Assembly (NCBI GenBank): GCA_001687465.1
Contig: LVLI01000277.1
Span: 1-64,000 of the forward strand
DNA from: Halocafeteria seosinensis
Lineage: Eukaryota > Sar > Bigyra > Bicosoecida
Direction: 5' to 3'
Length of the DNA: 64,000 nucleotides
Shown here: in pieces, positions 32,997-42,549 of the stretch
Numbering within the stretch: the stretch's first letter is position 1
Layout of the letters: the number at the start of each line of letters is the position of its first letter
Translations under genes and position numbers: made by a program
The notes under the pieces: generated by a model
What the model saw: the letters and a program-made list of their open reading frames with translations, nothing else
The model's database searches: none
What the model was told of the DNA's origin: nothing

Positions 32997-34109
32997 ATGG
33001 TTGATGTGGCAGAGGGCAGTGCGGGTGAGGATTCAAGAGGACTGGATGAGTATGCAGAGGGGAATGCAGGTAAACATCCAAAAAAAGTACACACATATAG
33101 GGCTCTGCGCGACAATATCAAGCAGGTTCGGATCATATCGTGGCTGATCTGGCTGGGATTACTGATACAATGCATCACCGCCTGGGTCATGTACGGGCTT
33201 GGTCACGGAAAAATTGTGCTCGTGTATGCCATTATTGTCACAATAGCAATGGTACTAAATTTGAAGACTCTTGGTCTCTTAGACAGAACGCTTGACCAGC
33301 CGGACAGCCCTTTTATAGTATTTGCACAAGTCTTCATCGACGGAGTGTATTGCAGTTTCTTCTACTGGGTGACACTAGTATCCTTTGCCCTGTACGAAGA
33401 CAACAGATCACTGGCACAGATCCTGGCCAACGCTGAAGCAGGACACAGAACAATACTGTGGCTGCTTGGTGTTTTTTTGGTTGTATCTGTTATAACAGAG
33501 ATAGCTTGCCTGTTAAGGAGCTCCTTCTTGTTAGAGTTCAGGGGTCCCAGCGGTATCAACACGCAAAGCGATGATCTTCGTCTGTTAGCGGGGACGACGT
33601 TAATTGTCCGTGTCTTCGTGGTTGCCCTCATCGTGTTAATAGGATATAGTGCACACGTCACCAACAACGCTGGTTTGGTCTTCACCGCAGTCTTGCTATT
33701 CGCCGTCACCGCGATCCAAATAGGCCACCAATTGTGTCGGAAGAACAGTGACAAGAACAGCGAAAAGGACGCTCTTGCTGAGTATTGCTTCGCCGGCTCT
33801 CAGCACGCTCTCGTTACACTCAACTGTGTCATGTCTACGATATTGTTGATAGTACTACAGTCGATGAACACTTCACTACATGAATTGTTCAGCGAGCGAA
33901 GCAACAATGCAATCATCCCTGCGACACTATTCCTGTCCTTAGGGATTATCCTTGTCCTTGCTGGCGAATCCCATGTCTCGTTCACTCTTCACCGAAAGCA
34001 CCCGATAGATGAAGGGTTACTGGGATTGGAGCAGCCAGGAGCAGCAACGCGTGCACCATCATGCGGAAGCAGGGGGAGCATTCAGGCTGATTCTACAAAC
34101 GAAACGTAG
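32997..34109 (+). CDS. Hypothetical multi-pass membrane protein (about 8 TM)
   Basis: A single-exon frame of 370 residues from the ATG at 32997. No family recognised. A hydrophilic head of about 45 residues is followed by eight hydrophobic segments: near 46-68 (IISWLIWLGLLIQCITAWV), 72-96, 106-134, 150-172, 199-222, 227-248, 265-288 and 300-322. A short Ser/Gly-rich tail ends the protein. There are no obvious transporter motifs; scattered Glu/Lys at membrane borders suggest a plain helical bundle. The head contains acidic residues and KHPKK, which may face the cytosol. Confidence 0.65.
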   Translation: MVDVAEGSAGEDSRGLDEYAEGNAGKHPKKVHTYRALRDNIKQVRIISWLIWLGLLIQCITAWVMYGLGHGKIVLVYAIIVTIAMVLNLKTLGLLDRTLDQPDSPFIVFAQVFIDGVYCSFFYWVTLVSFALYEDNRSLAQILANAEAGHRTILWLLGVFLVVSVITEIACLLRSSFLLEFRGPSGINTQSDDLRLLAGTTLIVRVFVVALIVLIGYSAHVTNNAGLVFTAVLLFAVTAIQIGHQLCRKNSDKNSEKDALAEYCFAGSQHALVTLNCVMSTILLIVLQSMNTSLHELFSERSNNAIIPATLFLSLGIILVLAGESHVSFTLHRKHPIDEGLLGLEQPGAATRAPSCGSRGSIQADSTNET

Positions 34110-34272
34110 CGAACGTTCGTTCTTTTGAGGTGCACCGCTCCCAATTAGCAATACACACATACTGCTGTCAGCTTTGATACGTTTAACTTTCTAGTATTGC
34201 ACAGTTACCTAAGTCCCGCCGTACACGCCTCACAGTAAGGCGGCAGCCCATTGCCTTATTGCCTTCAATACC

Positions 34273-35400
34273 TCATTGGAAGCGAAACGGCGAAGCGTCA
34301 TCCCAATTAAGGTGCAAGTTATCAACCATATACTTTCCATGTGTATTCCAAGCCTGCTGCCAGAACACGTACGGTGCCCGGAACGTGATTTCGTAAGCAA
34401 CATCCTCATGACGGTTGAAGACGAGATGTAAATGATATTGAAAGCCTCGCCGTGTAGCGTTATCATCAAATTCACTGATGAGGAGAAGAGATGATATTAC
34501 AATATGACATAGCGTTGACCTCAACAGCCTACTCACTTACCTATAATCCATGATGTATTCCATGCCGTACGTATCGAGACCTTCCATGGGAGTAAACTGC
34601 CAGCTATCGACGAGTTCGGGAAGAATCTCGCTGTCTGTATTCTCTGGTGGACCGGTCTTTTTCATATGCAGTGATGTAAAAAACTCGGCCAATTGCATAG
34701 GCGTATCGTTTTTTATCAGCGGTTGGCTAAATATCCCCTCATACGACATTATCGTGAGTCCTATTTTGCAACTCTCCGGGTCGTCCACAGTGATTACAGC
34801 TTTATATGTATCTAGTTCAAGCCATTTTCCTTGTCCATGTGCACAGGTCCAACCGTCGGGCTTCAAGACGCCAGTTCTAATGTGGGGTATCCACAGCCAC
34901 TCAAAGTCTGCTGGTGGATCTGGTAGGCTCTTGGGAAGTTCCTGAGGATCATTCACCAGGGTATTCAAGGAAGGTTCACTCAAGGCTGCCGACTGGCCAG
35001 ACAGGGGGTGACTTTGCTCATGTTCCTGAGTTACCGAGGCTGTCTGAGGTTGCTGTGTTAGCTTATTCATAGTAGTCTCTAACTCATCACCTTCTCGAGC
35101 GTCTTGCTGATCTGCTAGCACTTGCTGTAAGTTCTGTTCTACATCTTCTTCAGCAGTATCCCTAGTCCTAGAGGCTTTACGAGAAGCTGTTTGCTTTTTC
35201 TCAAAAGCTCCTGACGCGGACTGAGTCCTCTTTACCACCTTATTGCGTCTGCTTTGGGCCTTCGAAGCAAAAGACTGGAATCTGGGTCGTCGATGTGCTC
35301 CACATAGGAAGAACTGCCGATGAGCTGCCTTTCCTATGGGAGGCAACTTTGAAATAGAACGCGAAATGGTTCTTGTGGCAAACATGGCGCTGTTCAGCAT
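34273..35400 (-). CDS. Hypothetical, probably mitochondrial protein
   Basis: Exons 35400..34541 and 34474..34273 give 353 residues. The N-terminus (MLNSAMFATRTISRSISKLP...) is rich in Arg/Ser and lacks acidic residues, as in mitochondrial presequences. Residues 60-150 are low complexity, Gln/Glu-rich. A folded domain of about 190 residues follows (FEWLWIPHIRTGVLKPDGW through YVFWQQAW and a MVDNLHLN ending). The LKPDGW and YDIIV-like surroundings faintly recall PsbP/Mog1-type domains, but I do not assign it. Confidence 0.6.
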
Positions 35401-35696
35401 TCACGAAAGACGTCGTACGCGTGCGGTAGTGTGTAGGCCTCACCAGTGTCAGTGATTTCGTCGTTGCACCATCCCTCTGGCAAGTTTGAAGAGCTGACAC
35501 TACAGTTTGATGGCTTTATGTGTACATAAATTAAATCTGCAAACAAAAATAACACAACCCAAGCATCATTACAGGGAAATGCGCTCTCTGTTGTCTCATA
35601 AACTCCTCAAGGCTGTGTGAAGGTGGAACGACGCGACGGACTTCACACGGGTAGTACGGTATGTGCCGTGTCCATTCTTTTGGCTAAAGACTAATC

Positions 35697-37086
35697 TTAC
35701 GTCTGGAACTTGAAATCTCGCACATTTATTCCCATCTCTTCATCGGTTTCTATACCAGCTTCCTCCATAATCTCTTTTGGCTTCTTGCCTGTTCCTTCCG
35801 ACATATTGTCGACAAGGTCCATTACCTTATTTTTCCTATCAACCCATGTCTTCTGCATTCACCTTGTAAGCACTCAGTGAAATTAATCAGTAGAATCAAG
35901 CGAGAAACAGACTTACCCTGTATTTGTTCACTTCCGCTATGATATTCTTGCGCGTGTCCTTCGTGACAACCTCTCCACCTGACGCTTCATTTAGCCTTTC
36001 CAGTTTAGCTTCCTTTTCGGAAATAGTCTTTTTCAGTTCTTCGATCGACTTTCCTAGTTGTTCTGTGGTAAGGCTCGACTGAAGGGAACTAACTTCTTGC
36101 TCCAGTCGCTTCCTTTCGTTCTTGACCTCATTTTGTTTCGTCGTGAGCTCTTTTACTTCTTCCTGGAGAGATGAGATATCGGTTTCTTGGATTTCTCCGT
36201 ATTGTGCTTGATCAGGATAATACACTTTGCTCTTCCCATAAGTCTTCGCATGAATTTTCCCTCTGACATAATCAACCATCAAGCAGATACTAAAGCTGAA
36301 CTCTGAAGGACCAATCGGCTTGTTCCGTAGTGCTTACTCATCAGCTAGTTTATCGAGGACCCGTGTTAGCGATGCTTTTTTCACTGCTCCATGAAGATTC
36401 TCGAAGATATTTAATACAGAGTAAGGACGATTCTGTTTGTTAACGTAGTCCAAGACGTAAGCCGGTGCTGCAGTACTACGGCTTCAAATATCACTTGAAG
36501 ATATACATGTAGATCACTAACTACTCCCCTTACCTTCCACCTCAGACACAGCCTTCACTTTATCACCTCCTTTGGCTGGAACTTTCGTGCTGTTCGCAGT
36601 CTTCTTGGAGCCAGCACTGGCAGTAGATGCAACTGATTCACCGTCACCCGCTTTAGTAGCCCGTTTCTTCTTCGGAAGAGAAGCTAAAGCATCGCTCTTG
36701 GCAGCTGGTGCTGCTCTTTTATTGGCAGCAGGGGCTGCTTTCGTAGCTTTCGGAGCTGCAGGGGCTTTCTTTGGAGCTGGTGCTGCCTTCTTGGCCGCTG
36801 CGCCTCCTTTCTTTGTTGCTGCTTGTTTTCCTTTCCCTTTTGCTCCCTGTATAGGTTTACGTCGTACGTTTAGGCGTTTGCTTGAGTACCATTTTGTGGT
36901 TACTGTACATACTTTAGACTTTGGGTTTACATTCTCTTCATCGTCGAAGTCGCTGCTCTCGGAATCCTCTTCCGTAGCACTCGCTTCTGCTTCGCCGTCC
37001 GTGAAGTCGCTTCCGGAATCGTGGGCGGCTTCAACGCCGGCGGACTGTTCGCTGCCGTCATCTATTTCTACCTCAGAATCGGACAT
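35697..37086 (-). CDS. HOP2: Homologous-pairing protein 2 (HOP2/PSMC3IP) with long basic N-terminal extension
   Basis: Exons 37086..36913, 36846..36534, 36467..36338, 36262..35917 and 35852..35697 give 372 residues. The HOP2 part starts at residue about 163: APAYVLDYVNKQNRPYS, a winged helix (IFENLHGAVKKASLTRVLDKL), then EGKIHAKTYGKSKVYYPDQ, a coiled coil (LQEEVKELTTKQNEVKNERK) and a C-terminal helix (TWVDRKNKVMDLVDNM). HOP2 works with MND1 to help DMC1/RAD51 in meiotic strand exchange. Known HOP2s are about 215-230 residues; here about 160 extra residues precede them: an acidic stretch (DSESSDFDDEEN), then a Lys/Ala/Pro-rich histone H1-like stretch. The exon joining extension to core fits in phase (GAA G + CA CCG). 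The first intron (66 nt) is in frame without a stop, so retention would still give a protein. Confidence 0.85.
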
Positions 37087-37824
37087 TGTTGCTACTCAGA
37101 GATTGCCTGCGTGGCAGTAAAGTACACATCCAATATGAGAATTGTAAGGAATTCTTCTTGCGCATTCTCGATTCCTCCTTCATTTCAACAGCCATTTGAT
37201 GCCTCTCTAAGTGAGTTAATCCAACACAATGACAGAAATGACGAGGTGCCGTCTAATCGTAATGTACATCGATATGATACAACTTGTGACATACTTGTAT
37301 GCGCCAGGCTTTGCTGGAGAATTCAAATAGGGTTCCTCTTTCTCTTTTCCCTTTTATACAGCTAGCAGAATTGACAATTACCAATTGTATTCCCGGATAA
37401 TGCTCCTTTCCAACCTGATGAAAAGGACAACAAGAAATGGAAAATACACTATCGTTAATGTTGAGACAGGACAACCAACAACCCTGAATAGGTGTTTGAA
37501 TTTGACAGAGGGGAGCAGCTTCAACCAGCCCACAAAACGCGCGCTAGCCGGGGCCAAAAGGGGGATTTCCGGATTCCTTTCGCCTTATTGCACAGTAAGT
37601 ATATGCAGTTTTGTTAGGAGACCTGTGGCATCAAGGGATCCCGCAATTGTAGCTTCTGCTCGTGATATTTTATAGACTTTCTGTTGGATACTTAATCAGT
37701 AGGGACAGTAGATCCTCCGTTGCGAGAGCAAAGACAAAAGCGTTAACTATAGGCATTTGGCGACGAAAACAGGTCGTTGTAGTGGCGCCGTGCGAACGTA
37801 TTGAACAGATTAAGATAGAAGAAT
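37087..37824. other. Divergent intergenic region HOP2 / MNS1
   Basis: 738 bp between two start codons. Short frames only, none supported. It should hold both promoters. Confidence 0.4.
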
Positions 37825-39710
37825 ATGGCGTTTGTCCTAGGAGGCGGTCAGAATCGCCATGGGAATCGCATGGAACGCGATATCGAGCGTCAAAGGCAGC
37901 AGGAAGACCGAGTAAATGAACTCAAGCAGTTCTCTCAAAAGTTTTCACAGCCCATCAATAGGTGCGTTCACGCATGTTTTATTGCTAGTAAAATTTGAGC
38001 CATAGAGTGCGATCTTTATCAATGTTACCTTGTATGCCACTATATGCTGCAGAGACTCTATGGTTGAAGCTCGACGCCGCAAAAATGAAAATCAACAACT
38101 CAGAAAAGAAGAGCAGCTGGAAAAATACCTCTACGAAGTAGGTGGTTGCTAAGCACAGATGAAGGAGTATCGTTAACTTGAAAATTCGATGGGTGAAATC
38201 TCTGCGACAGAAATCGAGAGACCAACGGAACAAAAGCCGGCAAGTCGAACAGAACGAGGCTTTGGCCACCGAAATGGATCGGAGGGACAAAGAAGAGCAA
38301 AGCAAGAAACGAGAGATTCAGAGGATATGCGAAGAAGATCCTGAACTCCGACAACTACAGGAATTGCTTAAGGTACGATCCACGGAGCACGATCGGAGAG
38401 TCGGCGTAGGTTTGCTTACCTTCCTCCTCAACTGCAGCAAGCTTACGCCAATAAAGAGCTCGAGACCCAGAAGGAAGAACGGGAAGCTATGCGAAAGGTA
38501 TGATTTGAGTTAACGCTGGCGACAAATGTTATTAAGTAGTACTGCTGACTCGGAGCACCTATCCTTGCAGAAGGAGGAAGAGGAGAACTCCAAGATGGAT
38601 GAGATAATGGAGAAAGAGCGACAACGTCGCTTGGAGGAAGACAAAAAAGACGAGCAACGTCGAAGAGAGAAGATGCGCCAAGGAGAAGAAGTGATCAAGA
38701 AACAGATAAAAGAACGGGAACTGAAAACAATAGAGGAACAGGAAGAAGCTGCCCGGCGCGAGAAAGAGCAGGTGGACGAAATAGTGAAGAAGATCGAGGC
38801 TGAAGACGAAGAGGCTGAACGGGAACGCCAGCAAAAGAGAGAAGAAGCTCACAACCTCATTCAAAACTTTCAAATCGAAAGGCAGAAATTCTTGCAGAGG
38901 CAAAGAGAACGAGAAAGAGAAGAGGAAAGAGCATTGGCCGAACACGCTGAAGCTCAAGCATCTAGGGAAGAAGCAATCAGGCGTGCTAGGGCCGGAGACC
39001 AGGCTGCCAAAGAAGAGGCTTACCAAAAAATTGTACGAGATGAAGAGCGGCGTCGTCGCCAGCAAGAAGAAGAGGAGAGATTGCGGTGGTTACTCGTTGA
39101 AGAAGAGGACGCCCAAAAGGTTGAGCAGCAGCGGCGTGCTCGGCAAGAGGCACAGGAGCGTAGCAAGCGTGAGATGATGGAAGCGAACGAAGAACAACGG
39201 AAGTACCGTGAACAGATTCGTCAAGAGGAAGCAGAGAAAGAAGCACAGTTAATAGAAGATTTCTTGCGCAAGTGTGAAGAAGATGATCGCCGCGAAGCAG
39301 AAGCAGCTCGCGCCCGTGAACGCTCTCGGCAACAGTTCCGGAAGGAGATTGAAGCTCAACGCGCCCACAAGATTTCTCTTTACCAAAGACAGAAAGAGCA
39401 AGAAATGGAGGCTCAAAAAGAAGCTGATGAACGTGAAGAATTTCGCCGTCGTGTGGTTGCTGAGGCTCGAAGACGGCTCCTCGAGCAGCATGCCGCTCAA
39501 TTACGTGGGCATCTACCAAGGGTACGTGGCATCGTTCAATCTTTCCATTTATTTGTCTTATAGCACACTTTGGTGAGTATGCAGGGTGTTGTTCGCTCGC
39601 AAGAAGACCTTGACATCATCAATCAGGCCGAAAAGTATGCGGCTAGTCAAGGAGCGGCTTCGGATACTGGACACGGTGAAGGCTCTTCAACAGGTGAATA
39701 CTATCGGTAA
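37825..39710 (+). CDS. MNS1: Meiosis-specific nuclear structural protein 1-like (TPH domain) axonemal protein
   Basis: Exons 37825..37961, 38053..38137, 38211..38372, 38438..38497, 38571..39521 and 39585..39710 give 506 residues, close to the usual length of about 495. Almost the whole protein is a charged coiled coil rich in Glu/Arg/Gln (trichohyalin-plectin homology), e.g. EEDKKDEQRRREKMRQGEE. The family ending HLPRGVVRSQEDLDII is present, rebuilt across the last intron. MNS1 is a microtubule inner protein of motile cilia and is also linked to meiosis in mammals. This gene is good evidence for a flagellated stage. It is head-to-head with HOP2 and ends 51 bp from the convergent MTHFS gene. 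Confidence 0.85.
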
Positions 39711-39761
39711 CTTGGTGTTAAGTACCAGTGCAAGTGTTTCATAGGATTCAGAAATGCCTAT

Positions 39762-40636
39762 CTACCTGCCCTCACTGTCCTCCTTTTCTCGCCTGAACAC
39801 TTGGCTGGGGGTAACTACCATGTCTAACGTGTAATCGTTTGATCCCGTCGGAACTTCCTCCACGATCTGCTCATCAAATCCAATTCCCTGAGAAAAGTGA
39901 GACCAAAATTGTAAGTACGCACTGGATGATATGTGAATGGGGCTACGCCGAAAACCTTACCACCAGCGTGGGGAACTTTACATCCCTCCCTTTGTATCGT
40001 TGTTCCAAATACTGAAAAAACCGGTCTGTAAAATCACCGTAGAGGTTAATCAACATCTAGAAACAACGTGTAAGTTGCATACATCAAAGTGCACGTACCA
40101 TAATACCCTCGCCCCTGTCCGCACCTCCTACACTGGGCATCAAATGCAACACCGGGGGTAATAACTAAGTCTAGCGGCGGATCAGCATCCAGTGCTTCTC
40201 GCCTGCCTGTTGCGTCATTGAATTCAAGTACTTGCCAGTGATTCCGCTCCATCAAACTAAAATCGTGTGATCCCTCTAGTTTGTACATGTGCATGGTCGT
40301 CTTGTCCATAACTTGGGGCACGTACACATCAATGTTCTTGGCAAAACACGTTTGCAAAATGTCGTGTGTGTCAACTTCTTTCGACGGCATCGACAGAAAC
40401 ACACAAACAGCTTTAACGTTATCCAGGAGCTTCAGATTGTTTGTGATTTGATCTTTGATCTGTGAGGACGGCGTTGCCCTCGTAGAGGCATCATACTTCT
40501 TTAAAGTCTGCCGGATGTTGCGGCGTAGTTCCTTCTTGCTGTTTTGGACAGCTGTTTTCATTGTCCCTTCCTCTCCTCCACTCGTGTTCATTGTGCTAGC
40601 CAAACTTTTTTCCATGCACAGCCTCTTTATACACAT
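39762..40636 (-). CDS. MTHFS: 5-formyltetrahydrofolate cyclo-ligase
   Basis: Exons 40636..40099, 40025..39961 and 39887..39762 give 242 residues. The enzyme converts 5-formyl-THF to 5,10-methenyl-THF with ATP. Signatures: KKELRRNIRQTLKK at the N-terminus, CVFLSMPSKEVDT, DLVITPGVAFD, the nucleotide-binding loop GQGRGYYGD (rebuilt across an intron), FDEQIVEEVPTGSND and LDMVVTP at the end. The start at ATG 40636 gives about 25 residues before the fold, possibly a short organelle leader; ATG 40603 is an alternative. It shares a 177-bp divergent promoter region with the IPK1 gene. Confidence 0.9.
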
Positions 40637-40813
40637 CGATCGAAACAATTCACCAGCATTCCTCCTTGGAACATACCCTCACATGTTCTCATGGACTTTG
40701 TGAAGTTGGAGAGACGTCGTCCATCATGACCGTGCATGAGGTGGTTTACTGCACGATTTCAGTGTTATTTGGCTCTCCACAACCGCGTTTAACGAGTCAA
40801 AAGGGTGTGCAAA

Positions 40814-42523
40814 ATGGGCCTTCAGAGTGGAGAAATCCCTCGTGGAAGTATATACTTCACAGTAGGCGCGCTGGCGGGATCTTTGATTATGCGCTTACGA
40901 AAGAACGGGCGCCAGAGGGAAGCAACCGAGGCTAAGGACATAAGTGGGGGTGAAGAGAAGTCGTTCACGTTCCCACCATACGAGAATACTGAGCATTGGA
41001 CGAACCCGGAAAAGCACAAGCGAATTGTTCAAGCCATCCTGGAAGGACAATTTCCGTCGTCTTCGTTAGATACGAAGCGACAGAGCGACGATGAAGAGCG
41101 ATATAAAAGGGAGAGGCTAGAGCAAAAACTGCAGGGCTGTTCACAAGATGAATGGGTGTTCTTTGCCGAAGGTGCAGTGAATGTGATATTTCAATACGTG
41201 GGTCAGGACGAGGAGCTGTACCCTTTTGTCTTGCGGGTGCCAAAACTGGCTACATCGCGCTCCACGGGAAACGATTTTGATCCGACAATTCTCTCCCCCT
41301 ACGAAACTTTCCGGGATTTCATGCAGCGCTCCACGCGCCCTCCAGGATTACCCGATTCAGTCACTGAGGCTGTACGTTCCCACGGACTCTTCCCTCGTGA
41401 CACCCAAGAGTTCCATGAAAACGTTGTGAAACCCCTTGTTCACCGAAATTATACTCCAAGTTTACTGTGTGTCCGGCTTCCGACTGCTCTTCTTAGGACT
41501 CTGTCAAGGAAGCTGGAAAACATTGAAAGGAAAGGAAGGCGGGGAACTATTTATGATGCTGAGGAGGGTTGTTCTCCGGCTCATGGTTACTTGGTGACTG
41601 ATGCGACTAAGACACTGCAACTTTCTCGTAATAGAAAGAATCAGCTCTCTGTTTCCCAAGCCGTTGGATCCGGTATATGCATGGAAATAAAACCGAAATC
41701 GGGCACACTAGCCTCCGGTACAGATGTCATGCGAGGGCGATGCCATCACCCGCTTCAACAGGCTGTTTCCCGCTTTGAAATGCACCAGTACTGGAAGTGG
41801 AGGGAAGGTAAAATACCATCCATGAGTTCCTTTCGGCCGCAGCTCTTGTTCAGCAACCGCAAGCAGGGAATAAAACGGTCGCTTGCAACGCTCTGTGAGA
41901 ATCCACAAAACAATTTGAGGATAGTGGCGCCACCACGTTCCACAGTTGGAGAAGCTTTAACATCTGCTGGGTGTTACCCACAACACTCTTGTGAACAATC
42001 TCTATCGAAGTTCCAAGACACCGTCGCTGATATACTTCTCCAAGAACCCTTGCTCCAGCTCATTATCACTGTTCAACATGAATCAGCTAGTGAGGTTCAA
42101 GCGTTTGAAGCGTTCCGAGAAGTGCTTGACTCCCAACGTGCTGCTACCACAGCGTCTCCAGCGGCAGCGGGCGTCGACTTGCATGACTTGTACACGGATT
42201 CTGTAGCCGTCTCCAAAGGCATCCGTTTGAAGAAATACCAAGGTAAAACGCGGAAGACTTTGAGGTCGTTCCTTGTCGGTAAGTCATTCAAAGACTGCTC
42301 CATCATGTTGTCGCTACAACGCGTTAATACCAGGGATATTAAAGAGAGCGCGCGTAAAAGCATCGGTAACGATTTTGGCTACTTACCAGAGGGAGATGGA
42401 AACTATGGCTGGCTCTATCGGCCACTTCTGATAGACACGGACATGAGGGATATTCATTGCATTCCCTACTATGATTTCATGGAGAAGGAAATCATTCGCC
42501 ACTATCTAGGAGAAGTACATTAG
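40814..42523 (+). CDS. IPK1: Inositol-pentakisphosphate 2-kinase
   Basis: A single exon of 569 residues that phosphorylates InsP5 at the 2-OH to make InsP6 (phytate). Signatures: EWVFFAEGAVNVIFQYVG (nucleotide loop), FVLRVPK, CMEIKPKSG, SRFEMHQYWKWREGKI with a SFRPQLLFS follow-up (family: RF.MHQ..K...G.I..S.Y.P.DLFSG) and DCSIMLSLQR (catalytic block). The N-terminus has an uncharged stretch (GSIYFTVGALAGSLIM) that could anchor it to a membrane, unusual for the family. The ATG at 40814 is used; the upstream open frame has only a GTG. The stop is 26 bp from the convergent gene's stop. Confidence 0.9.
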   Translation: MGLQSGEIPRGSIYFTVGALAGSLIMRLRKNGRQREATEAKDISGGEEKSFTFPPYENTEHWTNPEKHKRIVQAILEGQFPSSSLDTKRQSDDEERYKRERLEQKLQGCSQDEWVFFAEGAVNVIFQYVGQDEELYPFVLRVPKLATSRSTGNDFDPTILSPYETFRDFMQRSTRPPGLPDSVTEAVRSHGLFPRDTQEFHENVVKPLVHRNYTPSLLCVRLPTALLRTLSRKLENIERKGRRGTIYDAEEGCSPAHGYLVTDATKTLQLSRNRKNQLSVSQAVGSGICMEIKPKSGTLASGTDVMRGRCHHPLQQAVSRFEMHQYWKWREGKIPSMSSFRPQLLFSNRKQGIKRSLATLCENPQNNLRIVAPPRSTVGEALTSAGCYPQHSCEQSLSKFQDTVADILLQEPLLQLIITVQHESASEVQAFEAFREVLDSQRAATTASPAAAGVDLHDLYTDSVAVSKGIRLKKYQGKTRKTLRSFLVGKSFKDCSIMLSLQRVNTRDIKESARKSIGNDFGYLPEGDGNYGWLYRPLLIDTDMRDIHCIPYYDFMEKEIIRHYLGEVH

Positions 42524-42524
42524 T

Positions 42525-42540
42525 ATAATTTTAAAATTAT
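42525..42540. terminator. 16-bp AT palindrome between convergent stop codons, candidate shared 3'-end signal
   Basis: ATAATTTTAAAATTAT is a perfect palindrome and fills most of the 26-bp spacer between the IPK1 stop (+) and the next gene's stop (-). Its symmetry would give each transcript the same AU-rich signal. The function is inferred. Confidence 0.4.
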
Positions 42541-42549
42541 TACTCGGGA

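Noticed and set aside
36517-37086. Separate histone H1-like or nucleolar gene
   Set aside because: A GTAAGG donor sits just before its apparent end and joins in correct phase to the HOP2 start APAYVLDYVN, so I read it as the HOP2 N-terminus.
38559-39519. Long minus-strand open frames inside MNS1
   Set aside because: They are shadows of the Glu/Arg/Gln-rich coding strand; composition (Leu/Phe/Ser-rich) is what antisense of GAG/AGA codons gives, and MNS1 explains the region.
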